Shown piece after piece: positions 34,742 through 43,118 of a DNA stretch of 64,000 nucleotides. Under the pieces are notes generated by a model. The model ran no database searches, was not told the DNA's origin, and saw nothing but the letters and a program-made list of their open reading frames with translations. This stretch comes from Bacteroidia bacterium. Lineage in GTDB: Bacteria > Bacteroidota > Bacteroidia > Flavobacteriales > Flavobacteriaceae. How positions within the stretch are numbered: the first letter of the stretch is position 1; each line of letters starts with the position of its first letter. Location of the stretch: contig JAUICK010000001.1 in NCBI GenBank assembly GCA_030427865.1, forward strand, positions 62,001 through 126,000, in the 5' to 3' direction. The translations under genes and the position numbers were made by a program.

Positions 34742-37129
34742 ATGAAAATAATTCAATCTAATAAAATTCAAGAGGTAGAATTACCTCTTCAATTAAACAT
34801 TTCCTTTAAAAAGGTATATGTATTGTTCGAAAAATATGCGCACAAAGAATATGAAAAGCATCCTTTTCATACCTCAGCAATTAAAATGGTAAATTTATTT
34901 AAAGAACATCCAGAATTAAACGATGGATTTTCTGACTATTCTCTGTTAGAAACTTACAAGGAACAAATCGATTTATTACTAAATCCTTTATTTCCTGAAC
35001 CACTTCAATTAAACGAAATAAAAGCGGCAAGTGTTCCTTTTTCTTTTACATCGTTTAAGTTTACAGAACGTTTTGAAAACATCCTAAAAAATGCTGGAGA
35101 AAACTACGAATTAAATGTTCGTAATTTTGAAGATGATGGGATGTACATTATGGGTTGTACCTTTATTTTAGGCTTTGTGTATGGTTATTTTATTGATGTA
35201 AAAAGACCTTTTTATTTTGATATTCCAGACCAAACCACTGGAACAATGAAATACTATAGAGCTGCTTTTAATGGCGATTTTTCTGAAATTACTGCCACAG
35301 ATAAGGCTCCAAAAATAACAGAAGATGACTTTAAAAATTTAGTAAATAATTTTGATAATATCGATTTATGGAAGGAAAAATTCCCTCCAAATAGTTATAT
35401 TTTTAAAGGTTTTGGAATCATCAATCTTTTTGATGTAACTGCAGAAGAAATGATATCATCTATCAAAGCAAACTTATTAGAAAGTAGCGAAGATTTACTT
35501 CCAAAACTTCAAAGTAATTTAAGAGATTTTTATAGCATTAAAGACCTAAAACTTGGGTATTCAATTTTTGATAATATTAATTCTAAGGTTTGCAAAACTG
35601 AGGTAAAAAAATCGAATAGCATCATCTTAAATAATAGCAAGGAAATAAGTTGCGATACAGGTTATTTTTGTGACGGAATTATGCATAAAGTGTTCAAAAA
35701 CCAAGAAACTTTTGTTATTTCTGATGTTGATCAGTATGGAATAGCATCAAATAAAAATCCGTTTTATAAAAATTTAAAAGAGAATAATATACAAAGTATT
35801 GTTCTTATCCCAATAAAAGCAACAGAAAACGATGATTTAGCTTTGTTAGAAATTGCATCTCCAAGGGCTTACGAGTTAAATTCAGTAAATATTAATAAAT
35901 TAAAAGATATTATTCCTGTTTTTGAAGCTGCTGTAAAAAGAGTATCAGAAGAACGTCAAAATATATTAGAAGCAACCATTCAAGAAAACTACACATCAAT
36001 TCACAATTCTGTAAAATGGCGTTTTTATGAAGCCGCAGAAAAATATCATGAAGAACATCAAGCTAACGAAAACGTTCAATTAGATGAAATCGTTTTTAAC
36101 GATGTGTATCCGTTATTTGGGCAAAGTGATATAAAAGGTTCTTCAAGCGCAAGAAATCAAGCAATTAAAGAAGACTTAACCACACAGTTAACTTTAGCAA
36201 TTTCGGTTTTAGAAGATGCTTGTAAAACAGAAAAACTCCCTATTTACAATGAGTTAATGTTTAGAGTTGCTACTTATTTAAATGATGTAAAAAGTGGTTT
36301 AAATGCTGGTGATGAAGTTAGTATTTTAGAATTTTTAAACAGAGAAATTTATCCTGTTTTTAAACATGTAAAAGAAATTAGTAAAGAGCTTGCTCAAAAA
36401 GTAAATATCTATATGAATCGTTTAGATAAAGACCTTAATGTTGTTTATGAGCGCAGAAAAGAGTACGAAAACAGTGTAACACTATTAAATGATAAATTGG
36501 CAAAGTTTTTAGATAGCAAACAAAAGCAAGCTCAAGAAATGTATCCTCATTATTTTGAGCGATACAAAACAGACGGAGTTGAATACAATATGTACATTGG
36601 GCAATCTATTACAAGGTCAAAAACTTTTGACAAACTGTATTTATACAATCTTCGTTTGTGGCAATTGCAGATAACTTGCGAAATGGAAAATCTTGCTTTT
36701 TATGAACGTAAAAACATGAAACACGATTTACGTGTTGCCTCCTTAATTTTAGTGCATAGTAATGCTATGGCAATTAAGTTTAGAATGGATGAAAAGCAGT
36801 TTGATGTAGATGGCGCTTACAATATTAGATACGAAATCATTAAAAAACGCATAGACAAAGCACACCTAAAAGGCACAGAAGAACGCTTAACAGTTCCTGG
36901 AAAAATAGCTATTGTATATTCTCAAGAAAAAGATGCTTTAGAGTATGTAAAATACTTAAACTACTTGCAATCTAAAAATCAATTAGGTGAAATTGAATTC
37001 TTAGAATTAGAAGATTTACAAGGTGTTACAGGTTTAAAAGCTTTAAGAGTAGAAGTTATTTATCAAAAAGATTTTAATGAAAACAACACCATCACTTTTA
37101 ACGATTTAATTAAAGAAATAGAGGCTTAA
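34742..37129 (+). CDS. Large GAF domain-containing protein of unknown function
   Basis: A 795-residue soluble protein without signal peptide. The part at about 295-405 looks like a GAF sensor domain (CDTGYFCDGIMHKVFKNQET, then SIVLIPIKATENDDLALLEI). It continues into helices rich in charged residues (about 400-620) that may form coiled coils. The N-terminal 290 residues and C-terminal 190 residues match nothing I can name. There is no kinase, cyclase or HTH motif. Its stop lies 3 bases from that of the convergent HD-PycTM gene. A 7-bp inverted repeat (34709-34728) sits between a near-consensus -7 box TATCTTTC (34685-34692) and the start. It seems to be a flavobacterial signalling protein. Confidence 0.7.
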   Translation: MKIIQSNKIQEVELPLQLNISFKKVYVLFEKYAHKEYEKHPFHTSAIKMVNLFKEHPELNDGFSDYSLLETYKEQIDLLLNPLFPEPLQLNEIKAASVPFSFTSFKFTERFENILKNAGENYELNVRNFEDDGMYIMGCTFILGFVYGYFIDVKRPFYFDIPDQTTGTMKYYRAAFNGDFSEITATDKAPKITEDDFKNLVNNFDNIDLWKEKFPPNSYIFKGFGIINLFDVTAEEMISSIKANLLESSEDLLPKLQSNLRDFYSIKDLKLGYSIFDNINSKVCKTEVKKSNSIILNNSKEISCDTGYFCDGIMHKVFKNQETFVISDVDQYGIASNKNPFYKNLKENNIQSIVLIPIKATENDDLALLEIASPRAYELNSVNINKLKDIIPVFEAAVKRVSEERQNILEATIQENYTSIHNSVKWRFYEAAEKYHEEHQANENVQLDEIVFNDVYPLFGQSDIKGSSSARNQAIKEDLTTQLTLAISVLEDACKTEKLPIYNELMFRVATYLNDVKSGLNAGDEVSILEFLNREIYPVFKHVKEISKELAQKVNIYMNRLDKDLNVVYERRKEYENSVTLLNDKLAKFLDSKQKQAQEMYPHYFERYKTDGVEYNMYIGQSITRSKTFDKLYLYNLRLWQLQITCEMENLAFYERKNMKHDLRVASLILVHSNAMAIKFRMDEKQFDVDGAYNIRYEIIKKRIDKAHLKGTEERLTVPGKIAIVYSQEKDALEYVKYLNYLQSKNQLGEIEFLELEDLQGVTGLKALRVEVIYQKDFNENNTITFNDLIKEIEA

Positions 37130-37132
37130 TCT

Positions 37133-38332
37133 TTAAGCAACTCCTTGTGTTGCAAAAGCAATAGAAAAAGCAATAACACTTACTATAATACCTATCATAA
37201 AAACCGTGTAAGTATGTCTTAACAAACTGTATTTACGGTTTAGAACCAATCCTAAGAAATACAAATCTTTGGTTAAAGATCCGTATAAATATTCTCGATC
37301 TTTCATCATTTCTTGAATACCCCATTCAAAATCATTTAATTGCATTTGATGAAAATTACCAAAAAATAATAAATTTACTTTTTTATTGGCAACATCTTCT
37401 TTACTAAACTTACCTTGAGTAACATTTGGGCGAGTTGCTAAAATGGATAAAACCATAGAAACTACCGTAAAAAGAATAAAAATTACTGATGGAATAATCA
37501 AATAATTATTAGATGGGTTATCTAATTTCGGAATTAATGTAGACAATGACATAGAAATAATAATGGCATTTACAGACAATAAAATATTAGCCTTTGTATC
37601 TGCAATATCACTTAAAGTAATATGATTTCTAAGCGCAACTCTAAACATCGTTTCTACTCCACGTTCTGGTACATCTCTTTTTTCTTTTTTTAATTCTAAA
37701 GCTTCTTGTTTCTGATTATATCTTTTAATATTATCTTTAACCTCTTTTTTGCTTTTAATTAATTTAGACAAATTCTTCTCTTTAGTTTTGGTCCAGTTTT
37801 TAAGCGCATATTCTGTATTATATCTGTGTTCTTCTGTAAAAAAGGTAATATTACTTTCAATCCATTCTAAATCAGAAACCTTTTTAAATCCAGTTAATTC
37901 CCATTCTTTTCTTAATAAAGAAGTATAATCAAAAAAGTTTTTAGAAGCTAAATGAGCACAATCTGCATCTGTAATTATTTTTTCTAAATCATCTTTGGGT
38001 TGATGATTCATTTTAGTCGCTAAAATTATTTTAGAAATAGCCTCAATTCTTTTCTCAGATACTTTATTACTCTTTAAAAACTCAGAAACAATTCTTACAC
38101 TTTCCTCTTCATGGTTTTCAGCCCCGTTTACAAAACCTGTATCATGAAACCATGCAGCTATTTCTAAATTTTCAGCTGCTATTTTAGTTACTTTTAAATT
38201 TTCTATTAACTCTTTCGTTTTTTCTACTACTCTTTGAGTATGTGCTAAATTATGGTACACATACTTTCTGTCTAAATCAGTATTTAATAAACCAAAAACC
38301 TTCTTTTCTGCAGCTGCAATTAATGTACTCAT
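37133..38332 (-). CDS. HD-domain phosphohydrolase fused to a Pycsar-type PycTM membrane effector domain
   Basis: A 399-residue protein. Residues of about 20-190 form an HD domain: HNLAHTQRVV holds an early histidine (31), FHDTGF holds the HD pair (63/64), and ITDADCAHL a later aspartate (about 121). After a basic helical linker (about 190-225), residues of about 230-399 match the PycTM effector family of Pycsar defence. The hallmark is LRNHITLSDIADTKANILLS near 234-253, followed by three hydrophobic segments. In Pycsar, cCMP or cUMP from a pyrimidine cyclase triggers PycTM to damage the membrane. No cyclase gene is nearby. The HD part may hydrolyse a nucleotide signal. The domain calls are from pattern memory; the biological role is inference. 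Confidence 0.8.
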   Translation of the reverse strand: MSTLIAAAEKKVFGLLNTDLDRKYVYHNLAHTQRVVEKTKELIENLKVTKIAAENLEIAAWFHDTGFVNGAENHEEESVRIVSEFLKSNKVSEKRIEAISKIILATKMNHQPKDDLEKIITDADCAHLASKNFFDYTSLLRKEWELTGFKKVSDLEWIESNITFFTEEHRYNTEYALKNWTKTKEKNLSKLIKSKKEVKDNIKRYNQKQEALELKKEKRDVPERGVETMFRVALRNHITLSDIADTKANILLSVNAIIISMSLSTLIPKLDNPSNNYLIIPSVIFILFTVVSMVLSILATRPNVTQGKFSKEDVANKKVNLLFFGNFHQMQLNDFEWGIQEMMKDREYLYGSLTKDLYFLGLVLNRKYSLLRHTYTVFMIGIIVSVIAFSIAFATQGVA

Positions 38333-38525
38333 GGTAAAATTATTTTATAAAAGAATTGAAAGAAGTTATACTGTAACATATATTCTCATTAATATTCGTC
38401 GTAAATTTATGTATTGCTTTCAAAACGTACAAATTAAGTATTATTTGTAAGGTAACAAGTATTTTTACGTCTAAAAAGCAGATAGCATATCAATAATTAA
38501 TTTAGAAAAGAAAGGAAATAAAAGT

Positions 38526-38972
38526 ATGCTTACTTGGAAAGAAGTGATCAACTTCACAACAAAAGGTAACCCAACTCCAGAGAAAAGAGTTGAGAAAACC
38601 GAAACAGAATGGAAAACGCTACTAACTGCAGAACAATTTAGAATTACAAGACAAAAAGGTACAGAAAGACCACACAGTGGAGCTTTGTGTAGCATTTATG
38701 AAGAAGGCAAATACAACTGCGTTTGTTGCCATACGCCTTTATTTGATTCTACTATTAAGTTTAGTTCTGGAACTGGATGGCCAAGTTTTACACAACCCAT
38801 TAAAGAAAATGCCATTAAATATCACAAAGATATTTCTTTTGGTATGATTCGCGTTGAAGTTTTATGCAATACTTGCGATGCACATTTAGGACACGTTTTT
38901 CCTGATGGACCAGAACCAAGTGGATTGCGCTATTGCATTAACTCTGAATCGATGATTTTAGATAAAAAATAA
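38526..38972 (+). CDS. msrB: Peptide-methionine (R)-S-oxide reductase
   Basis: MsrB reduces methionine-R-sulfoxide in proteins. The 148-residue protein has zinc-binding pairs in CVCCHTPLF near 60 and CNTCDAHLGHVF near 108, SGTGWPSFTQP near 76 and the catalytic cysteine in LRYCINSESM near 137. There is no signal peptide, so it is cytoplasmic. It is first in a run msrB, msrA, glutaredoxin-like, selO, all linked to oxidative damage. A short palindromic repeat lies between it and msrA. Confidence 0.96.
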   Translation: MLTWKEVINFTTKGNPTPEKRVEKTETEWKTLLTAEQFRITRQKGTERPHSGALCSIYEEGKYNCVCCHTPLFDSTIKFSSGTGWPSFTQPIKENAIKYHKDISFGMIRVEVLCNTCDAHLGHVFPDGPEPSGLRYCINSESMILDKK

Positions 38973-38978
38973 AACAAT

Positions 38979-39007
38979 CCTGCAAGGTTTTCAAAACCTT
39001 GTAGGTA
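38979..39007. repeat. Short palindromic repeat, copy 3, between msrB and msrA
   Basis: CCTGCAAGGTTTTCAAAACC followed by TTGTAGGTA is a near-perfect inverted repeat of the same family as 25393-25422 and 25481-25508. It fills the 42-base gap between the two genes. Confidence 0.8.
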
Positions 39008-39014
39008 TATTATT

Positions 39015-39551
39015 ATGAATAAAAACTTACAATTAGCTACAGCTGGTGGTGGTTGTTTTTGGTGTACAGAAGCTGTATTTCAAGAAGTAAAAGGTGTAGA
39101 AAAAGTGGTTTCTGGTTATGCAGGTGGTAAAGCTCCAGGAAAACCAACGTATAGAGAAATTTGTTCAGGATTAACAGGTCATGCAGAAGTAATTCAAATT
39201 ACTTTTGATGCAAATGAAATTTCTTTTGAAGATATTTTAGTCATTTTTATGACCACTCACGATCCAACAACTTTAAACAGACAAGGTGCAGATAGAGGCA
39301 CACAATATCGTTCCGTAATTTTTTATCACGATAAAAATCAACAGAAAATTACAGAAGAAGTTCTAAAACAAATTCAGCAGTATTATAATGATAAAATTGT
39401 GACAGAAATTAGTCCTTTAGATATCTTTTACGAAGCTGAGCAAGAGCATCAAAATTATTACAGAGAAAATACGCAACAAGGGTATTGTAGTTTTGTAATT
39501 GAGCCTAAATTATCGAAATTAAGAAAATTACACGCAGATAAATTAAAGTAA
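39015..39551 (+). CDS. msrA: Peptide-methionine (S)-S-oxide reductase
   Basis: MsrA reduces methionine-S-sulfoxide and so complements MsrB. The 178-residue protein has the active site ATAGGGCFWCTEAVFQ near residues 8-23 with the catalytic cysteine at 14, followed by VVSGYAGGKAPGKPTY and TGHAEVIQITFD. HDPTTLNRQGADRGTQYRS near 82-100 is also standard. It is cytoplasmic, with no signal peptide. It follows msrB and precedes the glutaredoxin-like gene by 40 bases. Confidence 0.97.
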   Translation: MNKNLQLATAGGGCFWCTEAVFQEVKGVEKVVSGYAGGKAPGKPTYREICSGLTGHAEVIQITFDANEISFEDILVIFMTTHDPTTLNRQGADRGTQYRSVIFYHDKNQQKITEEVLKQIQQYYNDKIVTEISPLDIFYEAEQEHQNYYRENTQQGYCSFVIEPKLSKLRKLHADKLK

Positions 39552-39591
39552 AAAGTTATTCCTACGCAGGTAGAAATCCACTCATAAGAAT

Positions 39592-39834
39592 ATGACAATT
39601 AAATTATATGGTGCAGAAAAATGCCATAAAACACAATATTATAAACAATTTTTAAAAACGCGTAATCTAAATTACGCGTTTTTAGATGTAGCTCAAAATG
39701 AATATTTTGCAGAAGAATTACGTAACTTGTATGAAAATAAAAAATTAAACTTTCCAACAATTACAATAAAGACTAAAAAGTTAAGAAATCCTTCTGATAG
39801 AGATCTTCAAAAATGGATATACAAACTATTATGA
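39592..39834 (+). CDS. Glutaredoxin-like small protein with CHKT in place of CPYC
   Basis: An 80-residue thioredoxin-fold protein of glutaredoxin length. The strand TIKLYGAEKC leads to the active-site position, where the motif is C11-H-K-T rather than the dithiol CPYC, so at most one thiol is available. FPTITIKTKKLRNPSDRDLQ near residue 53 holds the cis-proline and the second half of the fold. Its stop codon TGA overlaps the ATG of selO (ATGA), so the two are translationally coupled. In E. coli glutaredoxin is a target of SelO AMPylation, so this may be a dedicated substrate; that is inference. Confidence 0.75.
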   Translation: MTIKLYGAEKCHKTQYYKQFLKTRNLNYAFLDVAQNEYFAEELRNLYENKKLNFPTITIKTKKLRNPSDRDLQKWIYKLL

Positions 39835-41387
39835 AACTAAACATAAAAGAAATTTTTACTACAGAATTACCTGCTGACCCAATTCTTGAGAACTCAAGAA
39901 GACAGGTTACTGAAGCTGTATTTTCGTATGTAATTCCAAAAAAAACAAAAGCGCCAAAAGTCATTCATACTTCGCAAGAAATGGCTAACGAATTAGGAAT
40001 TTCTGTAGAAGAATTACAAACAGATTTTTTTAGAGATGTTGTTACAGGTAATCAAATTTATCCGAATACAAAACCTTATGCAATGTGCTATGCAGGACAT
40101 CAATTTGGCAATTGGGCAGGACAATTAGGTGATGGTAGAGCCATTAATTTATTCGAAGTTGAACACAAAAACAAAAACTGGAAAGTGCAATTAAAAGGCG
40201 CAGGCGAAACACCCTATTCAAGAACTGCAGATGGTTTGGCGGTTTTGCGTTCATCCATCAGAGAATATTTGTGTGCAGAAGCAATGTTTCATTTGGGCAT
40301 ACCCACCACAAGGTCTCTATCTTTAAGTTTATCTGGTGATGTTGTTTTGCGTGATGTGTTATATGATGGAAATCCTGCTTACGAAAAAGGTGCAATCGTT
40401 TCAAGAATTTCGCCATCATTTTTACGTTTTGGAAACTTTGAAATTTTTGCAGCAAGAAAAGATGTAAAAAACCTTAAAATTTTAGTTGATTATACTATAA
40501 AACATCATTTTAATTATTTAGGAAATCCATCAAAAGAAACCTATATCCACTTTTTTAGAGAAGTTTCAGAACGCACTTTAGAAATGATTATTCATTGGCA
40601 AAGAGTGGGGTTTGTACACGGAGTTATGAATACTGATAATATGTCAATTTTAGGGTTAACCATAGATTATGGACCTTATGGTTGGTTAGAAGGTTTCGAT
40701 TTTGGTTGGACACCCAATACTACAGACAGGCAACACAAACGCTATAGATATGGAAATCAGCCTAATATTGGGCTTTGGAATTTGTTTCAACTGGCAAATG
40801 CTTTGTATCCATTAATTGAAGAAGTTGAACCTTTAGAAGCTGTTTTAGCAGAATATAAAACAAATTTTGAACAGCAATCATTAGCGATGATGAAAGCGAA
40901 ATTAGGTTTATTTGAAGATAATAAAAACGATTTAGGCATCATTCAGAATTTAGAAGACACCTTACAATTGGTAGAAACAGATATGACCATTTTCTTTAGA
41001 AATTTAGCTAATTTTTCTGATGAAAATTCGGATTTAAAAGTGATTGGAGATGCTTTTTATGATGCTGAAAATATTTCTGATGAAGTAAAACAATTATGGA
41101 ACTCTTGGTTAAAAACATATGCAGAAAGATTAAAGCAAGAAACACTTTCTCATCAACAAAGAAAAGCAAAAATGAATGCTGTTAATCCTAAATACGTGTT
41201 ACGTAATTATATGGCACAATTAGCCATTGATGCAGCAGATAAAGGTGATTATTCTTTAATTGATGAATTCTACAAACTCTTAAGAAAACCCTATTCAGAA
41301 CAACCAAAATATCAAAAATGGTTTGCAAAACGTCCTGAATGGGCAAGACATAAAGTGGGTTGTTCTATGTTGTCTTGTAGTTCTTAA
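39831..41387 (+). CDS. selO: Protein adenylyltransferase SelO (YdiU/UPF0061 family)
   Basis: SelO is a pseudokinase-fold enzyme that moves AMP from ATP to protein side chains and affects redox balance. I use the ATG at 39831, which overlaps the preceding stop; the frame opens 6 codons earlier. The 518-residue protein shows QLKGAGETPYSRTADGLAVL near 118-137, the catalytic-loop region VGFVHGVMNTDNMSILG near 258-274, DYGPYGWLEGFDFGWTPN near 278-295 and the conserved C-terminal cysteines in KVGCSMLSCSS. The position after msrB, msrA and a glutaredoxin-like gene fits a role in oxidative stress. Confidence 0.95.
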   Translation: MKLNIKEIFTTELPADPILENSRRQVTEAVFSYVIPKKTKAPKVIHTSQEMANELGISVEELQTDFFRDVVTGNQIYPNTKPYAMCYAGHQFGNWAGQLGDGRAINLFEVEHKNKNWKVQLKGAGETPYSRTADGLAVLRSSIREYLCAEAMFHLGIPTTRSLSLSLSGDVVLRDVLYDGNPAYEKGAIVSRISPSFLRFGNFEIFAARKDVKNLKILVDYTIKHHFNYLGNPSKETYIHFFREVSERTLEMIIHWQRVGFVHGVMNTDNMSILGLTIDYGPYGWLEGFDFGWTPNTTDRQHKRYRYGNQPNIGLWNLFQLANALYPLIEEVEPLEAVLAEYKTNFEQQSLAMMKAKLGLFEDNKNDLGIIQNLEDTLQLVETDMTIFFRNLANFSDENSDLKVIGDAFYDAENISDEVKQLWNSWLKTYAERLKQETLSHQQRKAKMNAVNPKYVLRNYMAQLAIDAADKGDYSLIDEFYKLLRKPYSEQPKYQKWFAKRPEWARHKVGCSMLSCSS

Positions 41388-41463
41388 ACTTAGAAAAAAT
41401 AGTATTTTAGTAAACTCAAAAGAATATTAAAAATAGTTTAGGCTTAGCATCTATAAATAAAAA

Positions 41464-42486
41464 ATGATTCACGAATTTAAAGAAATTATCAATCAAACTA
41501 TACTCAATCAACAAAAAGGATTGAAAAATGTGTTGGCTTCTGTGGTGCATTTAGAAGGTTCTTCTTACAGAAAACCCGGAGTTAGAATGTTAATTTCTGA
41601 AGATTTAACTTCTGTAGGTGCAGTTTCTGGAGGTTGTGTAGAAAAAGAAATCATACAAAGAAGTAAGCCTGTTTTTGTTGATGAAAAACCTAAAATTATT
41701 ACTTATGATGGGAGATACAGGTTAGGTTGCGAAGGAATTCTGTATATTTTAATTGAACCTTTTTTTGTTGATGATGATTTTCTAAAAGAATTTTCTAAAG
41801 CAACTACAAAAAGAGAAACTCTAAAAATTGAAAGCCATTACACAAAACAAGATGAAGCTTTTGGGAATTTTGGGTCTGTAATAAGTTTTCAAAACAACAA
41901 ACAATTTTCTTTTTCTGATGCATTTTATTCCCAAAATAAAGATGATACTCATGTTTTTACGCAAATCTTACAACCTGCTTTTAAACTCATTATTATCGGA
42001 GGCGAACACGATGCTGTAAAATTATGTAAAATTGCGTCTAATTTAGGTTGGGAAGTTGCTATTATTACCTCTGTAAAAGACAGCAAACAAATCTCTGATT
42101 TTCCAGGTGCAAACTCGGTTATTGGCAATTCTCCAGAAACCATTCAATTTTCTGATATTGAAGAAAATACAGCCATTGTAATTATGAATCATAGTTATGT
42201 GCAAGATTTAAAATATCTGGTAAAACTTGCTGAATACAAACCTAAATATATTGGTATTTTAGGAGCCCCAAATAGACGAGAACGTTTGTTTAACGAACTT
42301 TTTGAGTTTGTCCCAGACATTTCTGATGATTTTTTAGAATGTATTTACACGCCTGCAGGCTTGCATATTGGTGCTCAAACTCCAGAAGAAATTGCGGTTT
42401 CTATTGTGGCAGAAATTTTAGCTGTTATTCGAAAAAAAGAACCTTTTTCTTTGCGAAAAATTAATGGGAAAATTCATAGTTCTTAA
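41464..42486 (+). CDS. XdhC/CoxI family protein
   Basis: A 340-residue protein with an N-terminal XdhC_CoxI domain (about 15-80; VLASVVHLEGSSYRKPGVRM and SVGAVSGGCVEKEI) and a C-terminal Rossmann-like domain (about 175-320; LIIIGGEHDAVKLCKIASNL and ILGAPNRRERL). The family helps to insert sulfurated molybdenum cofactor into hydroxylases such as xanthine dehydrogenase. The next gene, a MocA-type nucleotidyltransferase, starts at the base after its stop, as in other molybdenum hydroxylase maturation pairs. The enzyme they serve is not in the window. Confidence 0.92.
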   Translation: MIHEFKEIINQTILNQQKGLKNVLASVVHLEGSSYRKPGVRMLISEDLTSVGAVSGGCVEKEIIQRSKPVFVDEKPKIITYDGRYRLGCEGILYILIEPFFVDDDFLKEFSKATTKRETLKIESHYTKQDEAFGNFGSVISFQNNKQFSFSDAFYSQNKDDTHVFTQILQPAFKLIIIGGEHDAVKLCKIASNLGWEVAIITSVKDSKQISDFPGANSVIGNSPETIQFSDIEENTAIVIMNHSYVQDLKYLVKLAEYKPKYIGILGAPNRRERLFNELFEFVPDISDDFLECIYTPAGLHIGAQTPEEIAVSIVAEILAVIRKKEPFSLRKINGKIHSS

Positions 42487-43083
42487 ATGGAAAATCTTGC
42501 TGTTTTGGTTTTGGCTGCTGGTAAATCATCAAGAATGAAGAATATAAAACAGCTTTTAAAAATAAAAAATAAAACCCTTTTAGACATTACTTTAGAAACT
42601 GCCAAAAACATCTTTTCTGCAAATACTATCTTTTGTGTTTTAGGAGCGCATGCTAAAAAAATTCAACAAGAAATTACTACAAAAAACATCAACTTTGTTT
42701 ATAATAGAAACTTCGAATCTGGTTTAAGTAGCAGTATTGTTGCTGGCATTCATCATATTAAAAAAGAAAATATAAACTTCGATGGAGTTTTAATTTTATT
42801 GGCAGATCAATTAGACGTTAGTGTAGCATATTTGAATAAACTTATTATTTCTTTCCAAGAAAACAATCAGAAAATAATTGCTTCTAATTATTCTAATAAG
42901 GCTGGGGTTCCTGCAATATTTCCTAAGAAACACTTCTCTTATTTACTTCATTTAAAAGGAGATAAAGGCGCAAAAGATTTTTTACATAAACACGCTCAAG
43001 AAACGATTATTATACGAAACGAATTTGGTTTTAAAGATATAGATACTAAAGAAGATTATAAATCTTACTTAAAATCCAATTAA
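42487..43083 (+). CDS. MocA-like molybdenum cofactor nucleotidyltransferase
   Basis: A 198-residue NTP-transferase with the N-terminal nucleotide-binding motif LVLAAGKSSRMKNIKQLLKI (residues 6-25), ILLADQLDVS near 98 and GVPAIFPKKHF near 140. This is the pattern of MocA/MobA-type enzymes that attach CMP or GMP to molybdopterin. MocA (cytidylyl) is more likely given the XdhC partner. It starts directly after the xdhC stop codon, so the pair is an operon. The exact nucleotide cannot be told from the sequence. Confidence 0.88.
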   Translation: MENLAVLVLAAGKSSRMKNIKQLLKIKNKTLLDITLETAKNIFSANTIFCVLGAHAKKIQQEITTKNINFVYNRNFESGLSSSIVAGIHHIKKENINFDGVLILLADQLDVSVAYLNKLIISFQENNQKIIASNYSNKAGVPAIFPKKHFSYLLHLKGDKGAKDFLHKHAQETIIIRNEFGFKDIDTKEDYKSYLKSN

Positions 43084-43118
43084 AAGAAATATTTTTACTT
43101 TTTACCAACCAATTAATT

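Noticed and set aside
37133..38332. Reading the HD-PycTM gene as part of a complete Pycsar defence island
   Set aside because: No pyrimidine cyclase, other defence genes or mobile-element marks nearby; neighbours are housekeeping genes.
38700..39550. Possible selenoprotein or fusion of msrB and msrA
   Set aside because: Both frames have normal starts and stops with cysteine codons at the active sites; they are two separate genes.
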